Made by a program: the position numbers and the translations under genes
Notes under the pieces: model-generated
What the model was told of the DNA's origin: nothing
What the model saw: only the letters and a program-made list of their open reading frames with translations
The model's database searches: none
Assembly: GCA_937898205.1 (NCBI GenBank)
Contig: CALEJC010000249.1
Coordinates: forward strand, 1 to 15,677
DNA length: 15,677 nt
DNA from: an uncultured Bacteroidales bacterium
Lineage (GTDB): Bacteria; Bacteroidota; Bacteroidia; Bacteroidales; UBA932
Direction: 5' to 3'
Shown here: positions 14,987 through 15,677 of the stretch, in pieces
Position numbering within the stretch: the stretch's first letter is position 1
How the letters are laid out: each line of letters begins with the position of its first letter

Positions 14987-15016
14987 CAAAGTTACTTTTT
15001 TCTATGCAAAAACAAA
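14987..15016 (-). promoter_or_regulatory. Predicted Bacteroidota promoter of the alr cluster
   Basis: Minus strand: TTTG (15016-15013), 18-base spacer, TAACTTTG (14994-14987), a perfect TAnnTTTG -7 box. The expected start site, about five bases later, is near 14982, only two bases before ATG 14980, which implies a leaderless or nearly leaderless alr message. The -33 box lies in the T tract of the groEL terminator. Confidence 0.65.
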
Positions 15017-15047
15017 AGTCCCGCGGCTACTATATATACCGCGGGAC
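15004..15047 (-). terminator. Rho-independent terminator of groEL
   Basis: Read on the minus strand, a perfect 9-bp GC-rich stem GTCCCGCGG / CCGCGGGAC (15047-15039 with 15026-15018) encloses a 12-base loop and is followed at once by TTTTGTTTTTG. It starts 27 bases after the groEL stop. There is no T tract on the plus side, so it acts only for minus-strand transcription. Confidence 0.88.
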
Positions 15048-15074
15048 CTATAAATTGTTACTTTAAAAAAAATC

Positions 15075-15677
15075 CTACATCATACCGCCACCAGGCATTG
15101 CAGGAGCTGCTGATACAGGCTCTGGGATATCCACGATTCCACACTCAGTTGTGAGGAACATGCCTGCCACCGAAGCGGCGTTTTCAAGAGCAACGCGAGC
15201 CACCTTGGTCGGATCGATCACACCGGCCTCATACATCTGGACAAACTCGCCAGTGCGAGCGTTGTAACCGAAGTCACCCTTGCCTTCCTTGATCTTCTGG
15301 ATGATCACCGAACCGTCCACACCTGCGTTGGCAGCGATCTGACGGAGAGGCTCCTCGATGGCCTTTGCCACGATGTGGATACCTGTGGTCTCGTCATCAT
15401 TCTCACCCTTGAGACCCTCAAGAGCCTCAACGGCACGGATATATGCTACGCCACCACCAGGGAGATAACCCTCCTCAACTGCTGCGCGAGTAGCATTGAG
15501 AGCGTCCTCAACGCGATCCTTCTTCTCCTTCATCTCAACCTCTGTTGCAGCACCTACATAGAGTACAGCTACGCCACCTGCCAACTTGGCAAGACGCTCC
15601 TGGAGCTTCTCACGGTCGTAATCGCTGGTGGTCTCTTCGATCTCACGGCGGATCTGGGCAACACGTCCCATGATCGC
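15075..15677 (-). CDS. groEL: Chaperonin GroEL, C-terminal 200 residues (5' end outside the window)
   Basis: Subunit of the 14-mer ATP-driven protein-folding chamber in the cytosol. The frame is open to the right edge, so this is the 3' part of the gene; the Met at 15671 is internal, not a start. Diagnostic stretches: IRREIEETTSDYDREKLQERLAKLAGGVAVLYVGAATEVE (the intermediate/equatorial boundary region), the VEDALNATRAAVEEG block, LPGGGVAYIRA, DPTKVARVALENAASVAGMFLTTE, and a C-terminal tail ending in PGGGMM. A groES gene would be expected to the right but is not in the window. It is separated from the alr cluster by the terminator at 15004-15047. Confidence 0.97.
   Translation of the reverse strand, partial: AIMGRVAQIRREIEETTSDYDREKLQERLAKLAGGVAVLYVGAATEVEMKEKKDRVEDALNATRAAVEEGYLPGGGVAYIRAVEALEGLKGENDDETTGIHIVAKAIEEPLRQIAANAGVDGSVIIQKIKEGKGDFGYNARTGEFVQMYEAGVIDPTKVARVALENAASVAGMFLTTECGIVDIPEPVSAAPAMPGGGMM

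Overview
The window looks like the chromosome of a member of the Bacteroidales (phylum Bacteroidota). Three lines of evidence point there. The promoters I can see carry the Bacteroidota -7 box TAnnTTTG. Starts mostly lack a Shine-Dalgarno sequence. The gene content (an AddA/AddB pair with a bleomycin-hydrolase-like exported peptidase, a DUF3822-like gene followed by rsmD, and an NrnA phosphoesterase followed by a two-domain FKBP lipoprotein) is typical of that order. I cannot name a genus; an uncultured gut lineage is possible but not shown. I see no phage, insertion sequence, tRNA, rRNA or CRISPR array. No stretch longer than about 110 bases lacks a gene.

Layout, left to right. (1) Positions 1-2918, minus strand: a three-gene operon read right to left, nrnA, then an FKBP-type prolyl isomerase lipoprotein, then a MATE transporter cut by the left edge. 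The junctions are a 4-base ATGA overlap and a 1-base gap. (2) 2919-3018: a short divergent promoter region with two overlapping Bacteroidota promoters. (3) 3019-4705, plus strand: an unrecognised membrane-anchored protein with pilin-like architecture, a short DUF3822-like protein and rsmD, joined by overlaps of 1 and 4 bases. (4) 4706-14980, minus strand: a tightly packed six-gene cluster transcribed as alr, rmuC, exported C1 peptidase, addB, addA, mltD-like lytic transglycosylase, with gaps or overlaps of 1, 10, 3, 4 and 4 bases. Its last stop codon directly abuts the stop codon of rsmD. (5) 15018-15677, minus strand: the 3' end of groEL with a Rho-independent terminator.

How the genes fit together. 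The long cluster mixes cell-wall work (alanine racemase for D-Ala, a lytic transglycosylase) with DNA-end processing (AddAB helicase-nuclease, RmuC) and protein turnover (C1 peptidase). AddA and AddB are translationally coupled and both keep a full nuclease motif set, so they should form a working AddAB complex. The other operons are housekeeping: nanoRNA/pAp degradation, envelope protein folding, efflux and 16S rRNA methylation.

The window is mostly ordinary core genome. The least explained parts are the pilin-like gene at 3019 (strongly biased codons, no known function), its short DUF3822-like neighbour, and three compact regulatory arrangements: the groEL terminator merged with the alr promoter, the overlapping divergent promoters near 2940-2985, and the palindrome on the rsmD/mltD stop-stop junction.
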